The notes: generated from the sequence alone by a model not told the origin. Positions 1 through 7,474 are shown, numbered from the stretch's first letter. The stretch: DNA of 14,272 nt from an uncultured bacterium (GCA_937923585.1 CALDSM010000416.1:1-14272), one strand, 5' to 3'. Numbers and translations: made by a program.

Positions 1-1873
1 CGTAGAGCGTGGCGGAGTCGAAGGCCGTGGACAGGCGCTTGGCGTCGTGGTTGTGCGAGAGGAACTTGAAGCGGCGGTTCGTCCGTTCCGGCCCGCCCTC
101 CCCGGCGAACATGCGCGCCGGGTCCTCGTCGTCCCGCTTAAACGGGAAGACGCCGGCGGTGAACGGGAACCGGCCGGGCACATTCTCGCGGCGCACCCAG
201 CGCAGGATGTCGCCGGGGTTCCTGAACTTCGGGAACGCAACGCGCGGGATCTTGGCGCCGGACAGGCTCTGCCGGTTGAGCGTCGTCGTGATTTCCTTGC
301 CGCGCACAGTGTAGGTGAACTCATCCTGGCCGTACTGCTCGCGCAGGGTCGGAAACCGCTCGAGTATCCTGTGGGAGTTCTCGGTCAGTTCCGCGTCAAG
401 CTGGCTCCGTTTCTCCTCCAGCTCACGCCGGGCCTCGGTGTCGTCGCCGCCAAGCAGTGACAGCGCGCCGTCCAGTCTCCAAACCTTCTCCGCGATCTCC
501 GCCTGCTTCGCGGACTGCTGGTGGTAGCGTTCGACCGTGTCGGCGATTTCCGCCAGATAGCGCACCCGGCTTGGCGGAATCATGATGGCGGTGGAGGAGG
601 GCGTCTTGCGGTCCGTCGCCGTCAACGATGACTGCCAGCCGCAGTGGGTGCGCTCGTTCATGAGCGCCACGACGGCCTGGTACAGGGCGGTCAGGCCGTC
701 GTCGTTGAACTTGGCCGCAATGGTCCCGAACACGGGCATCGCCTCAAGGGGCATGTCAAACAGGCGGTGGTTGCGCTGGAACTGCTTGCGCACGTCCGCC
801 AGCGCGTCCTCGGCGCCCTTGTGGTCGAACTTGTTGATCACGACCACGTCGGCAAAGTCGAGCATGTCAATCTTTTCCAGCTGGGACGGCGCGCCGAACT
901 CGGAAGTCATGACGTAGGCAGTCACGTCGCAATGCGGGACGATGGCGGCGTCGCCCTGGCCGATGCCGGCGGTCTCGACGATGAGGAAATCGAAGTTTGC
1001 CGCGCGCAGCACGATGAGCGCCTCGGCCAGTGCGTCGGAGATTTCGCTGCGCGCCGTGCGCGTGGCCAGCGACCGCAGGTAGACACGCTCGCGGGCGAGT
1101 GAATTCATCCGGATGCGGTCGCCCAGCAGGGCACCGCCGGTGCGCTGCCGGGTCGGGTCCACAGATACCACGGCGACGTTCCGCGTGGGGAAATCGTTCA
1201 GGAAACGGTTGACCAGCTCATCCACAAGGGAGGACTTGCCCGCGCCGCCGGTGCCCGTGACGCCGAGAATCGGGATGTTGCGGGAGATGCATTTCATCAG
1301 GGGATCAATAAGCGCGGAGAGGTCCCCGTTGGACTTTGCCTTGGCCTCTTCGATGGCCGTGATGTAGCGGCCCAGGAGCAGACCGTTGGAGGGGCTGAGT
1401 TCGGCGGCCTTTTCGGCGATGCCGTTCCCCTGGAGGGGGAAGTCGGCCTCCTGCAGGAGCATGTTGATCATGCCCTGCAGGCCCAGGCGGCGCCCGTCTT
1501 CCGGGGAGAATATCTTGGTGACGCCCGCCGCCTCGATTTCCGCGATCTCGGCGGGGACAATGACGCCGCCGCCGCCGCCGAAGACCTTGATGTGGCCCGC
1601 GCCGCATTCGCGCAGGAGATCCATGATGAGTTTGAAAAACTCGACATGGCCGCCCTGGTAGCAGCTTGCCGCGATTGCCTGGACATCCTCCTGGACGGCC
1701 GCGTTCACAATCTCCGCGGCGGAGCGGTTGTGCCCGAGGTGAATCACCTCGGCGCCGGAATCCTGCAGGATGCGCCGCATGATGTTGATGGCGACATCGT
1801 GGCCGTCAAACAGCGAGGTGGCCGTGAGCAGCCGGACGTGATTCGTGGGCTTGTAGACATCCAGGGGCGGCAT
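1..1873 (-). CDS. icmF: Fused isobutyryl-CoA mutase IcmF, N-terminal 624 residues (partial)
   Basis: Adenosylcobalamin-dependent mutase that interconverts isobutyryl-CoA and n-butyryl-CoA, fused to its own G-protein chaperone; cytoplasmic. Reading the minus strand gives one open frame from ATG (1871-1873) to the window edge. Domain order matches IcmF. Residues 13-150 are the B12-binding domain, with the cobalamin-ligand motif FDGHD (His25) and a FGGGGG turn. Residues 200-380 are a MeaB/ArgK-type GTPase with P-loop GTGGAGKSS (Lys213), SVDPT, VETAGIGQGD and base-specificity motif NKFD (Asn347). A linker follows, and from about residue 560 the start of the mutase barrel (FPFKR, then RMFAGEGG and RLSTAFDS). 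Family members are about 1,080 residues, so the C-terminal 40 percent lies off the left edge. GAGGAAG sits 6 bases before the ATG. Separate McmA/MeaB subunits are excluded by the fusion, and the FPFKR and MFAGEG motifs are IcmF-like rather than methylmalonyl-CoA mutase-like. No partner gene is visible. Confidence 0.95.
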   Translation of the reverse strand, partial: MPPLDVYKPTNHVRLLTATSLFDGHDVAINIMRRILQDSGAEVIHLGHNRSAAEIVNAAVQEDVQAIAASCYQGGHVEFFKLIMDLLRECGAGHIKVFGGGGGVIVPAEIAEIEAAGVTKIFSPEDGRRLGLQGMINMLLQEADFPLQGNGIAEKAAELSPSNGLLLGRYITAIEEAKAKSNGDLSALIDPLMKCISRNIPILGVTGTGGAGKSSLVDELVNRFLNDFPTRNVAVVSVDPTRQRTGGALLGDRIRMNSLARERVYLRSLATRTARSEISDALAEALIVLRAANFDFLIVETAGIGQGDAAIVPHCDVTAYVMTSEFGAPSQLEKIDMLDFADVVVINKFDHKGAEDALADVRKQFQRNHRLFDMPLEAMPVFGTIAAKFNDDGLTALYQAVVALMNERTHCGWQSSLTATDRKTPSSTAIMIPPSRVRYLAEIADTVERYHQQSAKQAEIAEKVWRLDGALSLLGGDDTEARRELEEKRSQLDAELTENSHRILERFPTLREQYGQDEFTYTVRGKEITTTLNRQSLSGAKIPRVAFPKFRNPGDILRWVRRENVPGRFPFTAGVFPFKRDDEDPARMFAGEGGPERTNRRFKFLSHNHDAKRLSTAFDSATLY

Positions 1874-1879
1874 ATGCGA

Positions 1880-1886
1880 CTTCCTC
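1880..1886 (-). promoter_or_regulatory. Ribosome binding site of icmF
   Basis: GAGGAAG read on the minus strand, 6 bases before the ATG at 1873. It supports this start, and the protein here begins directly before the conserved B12-binding domain. Confidence 0.6.
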
Positions 1887-1943
1887 GTTCCCGTTTGGGG
1901 TCACGGCGATGCAATGCAGTATCGCATCTCATACTCGTCTGAA

Positions 1944-1973
1944 ATGATATCAAATTTACCGTACAATTGTCAT
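1944..1973 (-). promoter_or_regulatory. Candidate sigma-70-type promoter for icmF
   Basis: On the minus strand, ATGACA (1973-1968, 5 of 6 to TTGACA) and TATCAT (1949-1944, 5 of 6 to TATAAT) are separated by 18 bases. They lie in the most AT-rich stretch of the spacer. Transcription would begin near 1937, giving a leader of about 64 bases, too short for a cobalamin riboswitch. Called by eye from consensus only. Confidence 0.45.
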
Positions 1974-2133
1974 TTTGTAAAAGCAGCTCGGTCTCGACCA
2001 CAGCTTATGCACAATCCTACTGGTTTTGAGCGTTGGTCCTTTCGAGAAGACGCCCATTCTACAGGCATTTCTCCTGTCAAGCCACCGCGATCACGACCGC
2101 CGACTGCTGTAACCAGTTGAAATTACTAAACTT

Positions 2134-2164
2134 TTGACCGGACACGAGTGTCTTATGCTATTAT
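2134..2164 (+). promoter_or_regulatory. Candidate promoter for the SGNH-TPR gene (extended -10)
   Basis: TTGACC at 2134-2139 (5 of 6) and TATTAT at 2159-2164 (5 of 6) are 19 bases apart. A TG dinucleotide at 2156-2157 makes an extended -10, which would offset the long spacer. Transcription would begin near 2171, leaving a leader of about 188 bases before the proposed TTG start at 2359. Confidence 0.45.
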
Positions 2165-2263
2165 TTTATCGTGGCCGTTGTCTATTGGAGGCTCTGGATT
2201 AAACCATCGGCAATTTGTGCCTCAAGGACTTCGCCAAACACCTTGCCCGTTGTCTTCCTTGCG

Positions 2264-2318
2264 ATTGCCTTGGTTTTGACCGAGTAGCGCCATGCAAGAC
2301 TCCTCGGCCAAGGCCAAT
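2264..2318 (+). promoter_or_regulatory. Foldable element in the leader of the SGNH-TPR gene
   Basis: ATTGCCTTGG (2264-2273) can pair with CCAAGGCCAAT (2308-2318), leaving one bulged C. After a one-sided internal loop (2274-2279), CCGAG (2280-2284) pairs with CTCGG (2303-2307), directly adjoining the outer arm. Other CCTTG copies at 2241-2245 and 2258-2262 could compete for CCAAGG. The element ends 29 bases before the Shine-Dalgarno site at 2348. It matches no leader family I recognise; folding and function are inference. Confidence 0.35.
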
Positions 2319-2347
2319 GTATGTTCTTGTGAAGCATCTTTCCCGGC

Positions 2348-2355
2348 AGGAGGTG
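2348..2355 (+). promoter_or_regulatory. Strong Shine-Dalgarno site that sets the TTG start at 2359
   Basis: AGGAGGTG at 2348-2355 is a full anti-16S match. From AGGAGG it is 5 bases to an in-frame TTG at 2359. The other in-frame starts (TTG 2215, ATG 2317, ATG 2410) have no comparable site, so this one decides the start. Confidence 0.6.
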
Positions 2356-2358
2356 TGT

Positions 2359-5076
2359 TTGCTACGTTTCTCGGCAAGAGCAGAACGTGAGACTTTCCCC
2401 CCCGGTGAAATGCCGGTTCATGGTCGTGAGGGGGGGGCGCCAGGGTGGTCTGGCCGCGCAGGCAAACTGTTTGTCGCTTGGGTGATTGTGCCGCCGCTGC
2501 TCCTTTGCATGGCCGAGCTGGCCTTGCGGCTGGCAGGATACGGCATTCCCATGGGACTGTTCGTGCCCCGGGAGTTGGACGGAAAGACGGTCTGCGTAGC
2601 CAACAGCGCTTTTTACCAGCAGTTCTACACTACGCCCTTTGGAACAACGCCCATTGGGTTTTCCATGCCGGCGGAGAAACCCCCGGACACTTACCGGATC
2701 TTTGTCTTTGGAAGTTCTGCGGCACAGGGCGGGCCGGTGCCGGATTTCTCGTTTTGGGGCATTCTTGAGACGATGCTGCGTGCGGGCCGGCACGAGAGAC
2801 CGTTTGAAATCTACTGTCTTGCGCTTGCCGGCGCCGACTCGCACGTGATGCGCGCCGCAGCTCAAGCCTGCGCGGCATATCAGCCCGATCTTTTCCTGGT
2901 CTACATGGGCAACAATGAACTGAACCCTCTCGTGTCGCAAAGCACGGCGTGGGACCGGCTGCCACCCCGGCTCGCCTTGTGGTGCCTCCGGCTGGCCACC
3001 GCGCTGAACAATTCGAGCATCGTGCAGTTGCTGCACGGCGTTAAATTGCCGGCCGATTTGGGTCGGCTTCACCCACCCTCACGACGCATCGAGCCGGAAC
3101 GTGCCTACCAGTACTACCAGTCAAACGTGAACGACATATGCGGCTTTGCAAAGGCGGCGGGCGCGCAGGTGGTCCTGTGCACGGTGGGAACGCGCCTGCG
3201 TGATTGGATACCTGATGGAAGGCACGCAGCCGTTCTCGATTCAAAGGCAGCGCGACTCTGGGAAGATGCCTACGATGCCGGGAACATGCTAAGGGAAGGG
3301 GGGCGGTTCCGAGACGCCCTGGACGCCTACTCCCGCGCCGCAGACCTCGACAGCGGCCATGCCGGGCTCGCCTATGGAATCGCCTGCTGCCGCCATGCGC
3401 TGGGCGACTACGCCGATGCGCGCAGGTGGTTCGTCCGGGCGCGAGAGTTGGACGGCAGATGTTACCGTGCCCGCACCCGCATCAACGAGATTCTTCGGGA
3501 GACTGCCGCCGCCCGCGCCCGCGACGGCGTCCACTTGGCGGACACCGCCCAATCGCTTGCCGACGCCAGCCCCCACGGAATCGAGGGCCCTGAATTCTTC
3601 CTGGACCATGTGCATCCCACGTTCGAGGGAAACTGCGTTCTTGCCCGGTCCGTCCTGGAAACACTGGTGCGGATAGAGCCTCGTCTTGGCACCCAGACTC
3701 CCCCAATGTCCATCGAAGAATGCCGGTTGCGTCAGGCAATGACGCAGCCCGACTTCAGAGACCAATTGGCGGCGACAGCGACGTTGTGTGCGGCCTTGCC
3801 TGGCATGCCCGAGAACAGCCTTGAGCGTGCCATGGCCGAACTTGACACACAGATCGGCACACGGGGTGAAGATATGCGGCTGGACGCCTGCCGCCACGCA
3901 CTGGAAATAGACCCCAGGAACGACCGTGTCCGGACCAGATATGTCCGGTTGCTGAGCGACAAGAAGGATGCTGCGAACGCCTTCGAACAGGCGAAGATTC
4001 TGGCCGCAGATTTGCCTTACTCTTGGGAAGCCCTCCGTCTCCTGGCCCCGCTGCTCGCCACCGCAGGGGAAAGAGCGCGGGCAATTGAGACGCTGCGCCG
4101 GGCGCTGGCTTTACGCCCTGACGATGCGAGCATGCACATGCAACTGGGACAACTCCTGCATGATGAGAAGCAGCCGGAACCGGCGTTGGCCGCCTTTCGC
4201 GCCGCATCCACACTGGGTGTCACCGTGGCGGCGCAACTCATGATTGGGTGCCTGCTGCGTGAACAGGGCGACTTTCCCGGAGCCATCAAGGCATACCGGC
4301 GCAGCCTGCAATCGGAACCGGGCAACCTCGCCGCCTTCGAAGGACTCATCCTTGCGTTGTGCGACGCGAACCTCCTGGCAGAGGCGAATGGAGAAATGGG
4401 GCTCTGGCGCGCCGCTTTCGGCGAACAGCCGTGCGGGACCGCCGACGACGCGGAAAAGGCCGGCCCAACGCAAGACACATCCGGGCATCCGCACGAAGGG
4501 AAGTTCCTGGAAACGCGAGTGTCTGTGCTGCGGCAACTGTTCCGGTTACTGCCGTGCAATCTTGGCAATTCCTGCAGATTCCAGGACCTTCTCATGGCCG
4601 AAGCCGCCCGGCTGGAGACTGCCGGGGATCTGCCGGGCGCGGTAAGCGCCTACCGCAGCGCAATTCCGCTCAATCGAGACAACGTTTTGCCTGTCCGGAA
4701 TCTCGAGAAGACCCTGTCCAAGAGCAGCCCCGCGGCACGCCGAGACGTTTGGGAAAGCGTCTGGAAGGACAATCCCGATTTTCCAATGGTGGCGATGTTT
4801 TGCGGAGCCGCCCGTGCGGCCACTGAAGATATTGCCGGGGCACACAAAGCCTTTGCCGCCGCGCAGCGTATCGCCCCGGAAGACTGGTCCTATTGCGTCA
4901 TGGCCGCCGATGCCTTTGCGGCCGCCGGGGCCTGGAAAGATGCGGTTGCCGCTATTGAGCGCGCCTTGGCAATCAACCCGGGCTTGGATTACCTGCACAG
5001 CCGGCTGGATACAGCCAAGAAGAACGCCGCAGAGGAACCATTTCCGGACGACCAAGCGGCCGCCATGGCAAACTGA
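2359..5076 (+). CDS. Membrane-anchored SGNH/GDSL-type hydrolase with TPRs inside and after the catalytic domain
   Basis: Predicted hydrolase or esterase of the SGNH superfamily, 905 residues from TTG 2359. Residues 37-56 form one membrane segment preceded by a basic tail, so the rest is probably extracytoplasmic. Catalytic blocks: GSSAAQG (nucleophile Ser120), an ALAGADS segment for block II, YMGNNE (Asn186), and DHVHP (Asp416, His419). Between the third and last blocks, residues of about 298-381 form TPR-like helices (GRFRDALDAYSRA, then GDYADARRW). After about residue 440 come further degenerate TPRs to the C-terminus. The substrate cannot be read from the sequence; deacylation of surface carbohydrate or a scaffold role are possibilities. 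The gene is convergent with a TPR membrane protein. The start is uncertain: ATG 2410 is an alternative, and seven C (2397-2403) and eight G (2430-2437) flank it, where a sequencing slip would alter the N-terminus. Superfamily assignment is firm, function is not. Confidence 0.85.
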   Translation: MLRFSARAERETFPPGEMPVHGREGGAPGWSGRAGKLFVAWVIVPPLLLCMAELALRLAGYGIPMGLFVPRELDGKTVCVANSAFYQQFYTTPFGTTPIGFSMPAEKPPDTYRIFVFGSSAAQGGPVPDFSFWGILETMLRAGRHERPFEIYCLALAGADSHVMRAAAQACAAYQPDLFLVYMGNNELNPLVSQSTAWDRLPPRLALWCLRLATALNNSSIVQLLHGVKLPADLGRLHPPSRRIEPERAYQYYQSNVNDICGFAKAAGAQVVLCTVGTRLRDWIPDGRHAAVLDSKAARLWEDAYDAGNMLREGGRFRDALDAYSRAADLDSGHAGLAYGIACCRHALGDYADARRWFVRARELDGRCYRARTRINEILRETAAARARDGVHLADTAQSLADASPHGIEGPEFFLDHVHPTFEGNCVLARSVLETLVRIEPRLGTQTPPMSIEECRLRQAMTQPDFRDQLAATATLCAALPGMPENSLERAMAELDTQIGTRGEDMRLDACRHALEIDPRNDRVRTRYVRLLSDKKDAANAFEQAKILAADLPYSWEALRLLAPLLATAGERARAIETLRRALALRPDDASMHMQLGQLLHDEKQPEPALAAFRAASTLGVTVAAQLMIGCLLREQGDFPGAIKAYRRSLQSEPGNLAAFEGLILALCDANLLAEANGEMGLWRAAFGEQPCGTADDAEKAGPTQDTSGHPHEGKFLETRVSVLRQLFRLLPCNLGNSCRFQDLLMAEAARLETAGDLPGAVSAYRSAIPLNRDNVLPVRNLEKTLSKSSPAARRDVWESVWKDNPDFPMVAMFCGAARAATEDIAGAHKAFAAAQRIAPEDWSYCVMAADAFAAAGAWKDAVAAIERALAINPGLDYLHSRLDTAKKNAAEEPFPDDQAAAMAN

Positions 5077-5137
5077 ACGCGCTTTGGAATCCAGAAGAGG
5101 CGAGCCATGGCGCGGGCGCCAAGCAATCGCATGCAGA

Positions 5138-5153
5138 CCCGTTCGCGGACGGG
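5138..5153. repeat. Small inverted repeat in the convergent spacer
   Basis: CCCGT (5138-5142) and ACGGG (5149-5153) around a 6-base loop. It sits just before the larger hairpin at 5172 and may add to a termination region. Confidence 0.25.
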
Positions 5154-5171
5154 GCAGCCCATGCGAATGCG

Positions 5172-5200
5172 GGTGCCCGGCAGGGCACCGCTTATTTCTT
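5172..5200 (+). terminator. Terminator-like hairpin for the SGNH-TPR gene
   Basis: GGTGCCC (5172-5178), loop GGCA, GGGCACC (5183-5189): a perfect 7-bp stem followed on the plus strand by GCTTATTTCTT. The hairpin begins about 95 bases after the TGA at 5076. Its T-rich tail is also the last codons and stop of the convergent gene. Read on the minus strand, the same stem begins 2 bases after that gene's TAA but lacks a T tract, so it fits the plus-strand gene better. Confidence 0.5.
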
Positions 5201-7111
5201 GTTCTCCATGCGGGGACCGCCCACCTCCTCAGCCTTCTCCCTGAACCGGTCTGCCTCTTCGGGCTTACCGAGCATGGCGAGCACGAGGGCCAGGTTGTTC
5301 AACGCGTTGATGAATTGAGGATCCACCTCGACGGCCTTCTTGAGGTACTTTTCGGCATCCTCGTACCGGCCCTGGCTCATGCAGCACCAGCCCATGTTGT
5401 TGAGCGCGCTGGCGTGGTCCGGCTTCAGGCCCAACACCCGGGTCAGCCAGGGCTTGGCCTCGTCAAACCGGCCCTGTTCCAACAGGAGCCGGGCCATGTT
5501 GTTGTTGGCGTCCACGTGGTCCGGCTTCACGGCCAGCACCTTTTCCAGGAAGACCCGCGCCTCGTCGAGGCGCGACTCATTCGTGGCGAGCACGGCCAGA
5601 TTGTTGAGCGCGTTGGCGTCATCGGGTTTCAACGCGAGCGCCTGCGTCAGATTAGCCCTGGCATCCGCGTTGCGTCCCTGGTCCAGGGCGATCTTGCCCA
5701 GGTTGCCCAGGGCGTCCGCGTGGTTGCCGCCCATTTCGAGCGACTTGGCCAGATACTCCCTGGCCTCGTCATTGCGTCCGTCCTTCAGGGCAAGCACGCC
5801 AAGGTTGTTGTAGGCGGCGCTGCTTGGGTGCCCTGCTTCTATGGCATGGCGGAAGAGCGTTTCGCCGTTTCGCCAGTGGCCGGCCTGTATGCCCGCGCAA
5901 ACCGCCAGCGCCGCCAGCACGGTGCCTGAGACCGGAATCAGGGCGCGCCCAGGCACATGGAACCAGGTGGCGAGGTCGGCCGCGCCCCAGGCAACCATGA
6001 TGAAGACGCCGACCAGGGGAATGTAGGTGTAGCGGTCCGCGTGGGAGAAGGCGCCCGCCTGCACCAGTTCAATAACGGGCACCAGGGTGCCCAAATACCA
6101 GAGCCATCCGACGATCAGATAGGGACGCCGCCGGGCTTCGCGGACACAAAATAGCGTCACGGCGACCAACAGCACGGCCGCGCCGGCCACCTGCCACGCG
6201 GGGCGGGTAATCGGATGGGGGTAAAAGGCCGCCAGCCCCGAGGGCCAGAAGGTCTTGACCAGGTACAGCACGTAAACGACGACAGCGTTGGCGCACCGCG
6301 CCGCCACGGGGACCTCTTCGCCAAAGGACAGATTGTTGGCGCCGGACTGCATGATGAACGTGATTGCGCTGAACAGCGCCGCCATCAGAAACAGCGGAAT
6401 CTTCTCCGCCGCCAGCCAGACCGCCCTGCGCATCAGGACGCTGAACGGCGCGGTGCGGTCCACCCGGCCGAGGGGCCAGTAGTCCAGCAGCAGCAGCACA
6501 AAGGGCAGTGTCACGACCATGGGCTTGGACAACAACCCCAGCAGAAACAGCAAGACCACGGCCGCGTAGCGCGCCACTCCGGGACGCTGTCTGTACCAGG
6601 CATAGGCACCCATGGACGCAGCCCAGAACAGCATACTAAGCACATCCTTGCGTTCGGCGATCCAGGCCACCGACTCCACATGCAGGGGATGGACGGCGAA
6701 GAGGGCGGCCACCAGCGCGCCCGGCCAGAGCCGGCGGGTCATGCGCGCGAGGACAAGAAAGAGCAGGACGGAGTCCATGGCGTGAAAGAGGAGGTTGGTC
6801 AGGTGGTGTCCCCATGGACGCATCCCGTAGAGCGTGCAGTCCGCCATGTGGCTCAACCAGGTAAGCGGGTGCATGTACATGGCACGGTCGGTGGTGAAGG
6901 CCCAGATCACGCCCGACCAGCCCAGCCCGTCCTGCACGGCGGGATTCTCCGTGACATACAGGGGATCATCATAGTTCAGAAAGTCGTGCGAGAGGGTCCG
7001 TCCGTAGATCGCGGCGCAAACAAGGACCAGACCGGCGCAGACGCCCGCGACGGCAGCTTTTTGCGAACGCGCCGGCGAACCGGCGGACATTCCGGAAGAC
7101 AGTTCATCCAA
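5192..7111 (-). CDS. Polytopic GT-C/TMTC-like membrane protein with six C-terminal TPRs
   Basis: Predicted membrane glycosyltransferase-like protein (639 residues) resembling bacterial relatives of TMTC/PMT-type O-mannosyltransferases. Residues 18-410 hold roughly ten hydrophobic segments. After the first comes YDDP (Asp48-Asp49), the acidic pair expected in the first outer loop of GT-C enzymes. Later family marks are HPLTWLSHM (81-89), HPLHVESVAWIAERKDV (141-157), SKPMVVTLPF (195-204), LLDYWPL (208-214) and ADRYTYIPL (358-366). Residues 430-632 are six tandem 34-residue TPRs. In PMT/TMTC enzymes a lipid-linked sugar is moved to protein on the outer membrane face; donor and acceptor here are unknown. 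The TTG start (7111) lacks a good ribosome site, and ATG at 7090 (residue 8) is an alternative. The candidate promoter at 7202-7231 lies about 85 bases upstream. The gene is convergent with the SGNH-TPR gene. Family is fairly certain, activity is inferred. Confidence 0.85.
   Translation of the reverse strand: MDELSSGMSAGSPARSQKAAVAGVCAGLVLVCAAIYGRTLSHDFLNYDDPLYVTENPAVQDGLGWSGVIWAFTTDRAMYMHPLTWLSHMADCTLYGMRPWGHHLTNLLFHAMDSVLLFLVLARMTRRLWPGALVAALFAVHPLHVESVAWIAERKDVLSMLFWAASMGAYAWYRQRPGVARYAAVVLLFLLGLLSKPMVVTLPFVLLLLDYWPLGRVDRTAPFSVLMRRAVWLAAEKIPLFLMAALFSAITFIMQSGANNLSFGEEVPVAARCANAVVVYVLYLVKTFWPSGLAAFYPHPITRPAWQVAGAAVLLVAVTLFCVREARRRPYLIVGWLWYLGTLVPVIELVQAGAFSHADRYTYIPLVGVFIMVAWGAADLATWFHVPGRALIPVSGTVLAALAVCAGIQAGHWRNGETLFRHAIEAGHPSSAAYNNLGVLALKDGRNDEAREYLAKSLEMGGNHADALGNLGKIALDQGRNADARANLTQALALKPDDANALNNLAVLATNESRLDEARVFLEKVLAVKPDHVDANNNMARLLLEQGRFDEAKPWLTRVLGLKPDHASALNNMGWCCMSQGRYEDAEKYLKKAVEVDPQFINALNNLALVLAMLGKPEEADRFREKAEEVGGPRMENKK
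5216..5824 (-). repeat. Six tandem TPR-encoding units (about 102 bases each)
   Basis: Residues 430-632 of the GT-C-like protein repeat every 34 residues, each unit opening with a variant of ALNNLA (AAYNNLG, ADALGNLG, ANALNNLA, VDANNNMA, ASALNNMG, INALNNLA). The DNA is visibly repetitive: GTTGTTG and GTGGTCCGGCTTCA recur. Units are diverged, not identical, so this is an old protein repeat. Confidence 0.8.
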
Positions 7112-7201
7112 TTCACAACACCCCGTGCATCGCGCCGTTCATTCTCGGATTGTTCAGCAGGGAACGGCGCCGGTTCAGCAGTCGAAACAGGCGATGCCGC
7201 C

Positions 7202-7231
7202 ATTATTGAGAGTGTCTTGTTGGGTTGTCAA
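7202..7231 (-). promoter_or_regulatory. Strong sigma-70-type promoter for the GT-C-TPR gene
   Basis: On the minus strand a perfect TTGACA (7231-7226) and AATAAT (7207-7202, 5 of 6) are 18 bases apart. Transcription would begin near 7195, about 85 bases before the TTG at 7111. This is the best consensus promoter in the window. Confidence 0.6.
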
Positions 7232-7313
7232 GAAGTAACGGGGAACAGAAGAGCCGGGAGACTGCAAGAAACCATGCCCCAAAGCGCGCGTTCATCCGGG
7301 CCCCGACCGCCTT

Positions 7314-7344
7314 CCCGCCGCCCCCCGGTCCGGGGGGCGGCGGG
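7314..7344. repeat. Perfect 15-bp G/C inverted repeat with a 1-base centre
   Basis: The left arm (7314-7328) is CCCGCCGCCCCCCGG; the right arm (7330-7344) is its exact reverse complement, with a single T (7329) between. As RNA it would fold into an extremely stable hairpin with a 3-5 base loop. On the plus strand GGCGTTT follows, a poor T tract. It may be a terminator for an unseen transcript, a cruciform or protein site, or an insulator between divergent promoters. Confidence 0.6.
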
Positions 7345-7468
7345 GGCGTTTGGACGCGGTTTCCTCCCGCCAGCAAAAATGAAATTTCTGTGTTACACTT
7401 CCCATGGGTAGTATTCCATTACGGTGAGTGTTGGGCTGTCCACACTTGTTGCGGTCAGTATATAAACA

Positions 7469-7474
7469 GAGGGA
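7469..7474 (+). promoter_or_regulatory. Ribosome binding site that sets the GTG start at 7480
   Basis: GAGGGA at 7469-7474 lies 5 bases before GTG 7480. It supports beginning the kinase here and not at the TTG at 7225, which sits inside the opposing promoter. Confidence 0.5.

Larger units (their letters stand above)
1874..2358. other. Divergent intergenic spacer between icmF and the SGNH-TPR gene
   Basis: About 485 bases without a convincing gene, clearly richer in A and T over 1920-2200 than the coding regions around it. It holds a candidate promoter for each flanking gene, the structured leader at 2264-2318 and the Shine-Dalgarno site at 2348. The plus frame is open from 2203 onward, but its first stretch (2215-2358) encodes a Cys-rich, low-quality peptide with no ribosome site at the TTG at 2215. 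I treat it as untranslated leader. No tRNA, IS remnant or array is seen. Confidence 0.6.

Noticed and set aside
1873..1937. Cobalamin riboswitch ahead of icmF
   Set aside because: The candidate leader is only about 64 bases and lacks the size of a B12 riboswitch; I saw no B12-box-like conserved core.
2019..2117. ACTGGTT/AACCAGT inverted repeat in the icmF spacer
   Set aside because: Seven-base arms separated by 85 bases are expected by chance and flank no recognisable element.
2132..2282. Direct repeat TTTTGACCG at 2132-2140 and 2274-2282
   Set aside because: Only nine bases, two copies, and the second has no -10 at proper spacing; probably coincidence.
2215..2358. N-terminal extension of the SGNH protein from TTG 2215
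   Set aside because: No ribosome site at a suitable distance (GGAGG at 2187 is over 20 bases away), Cys-rich peptide, and a far better Shine-Dalgarno/TTG pair at 2348/2359.
6215..7411. Plus-strand open frame of 398 codons opposite the GT-C-like gene
   Set aside because: Composition is typical of an antisense shadow (Gln/His/Gly-rich), no motif is seen, and the minus strand has unmistakable family motifs.
7459..7466. TATATAAA as the -10 of a kinase promoter
   Set aside because: No acceptable -35 at 16-19 bases, and transcription would begin almost at the ribosome site and start codon.
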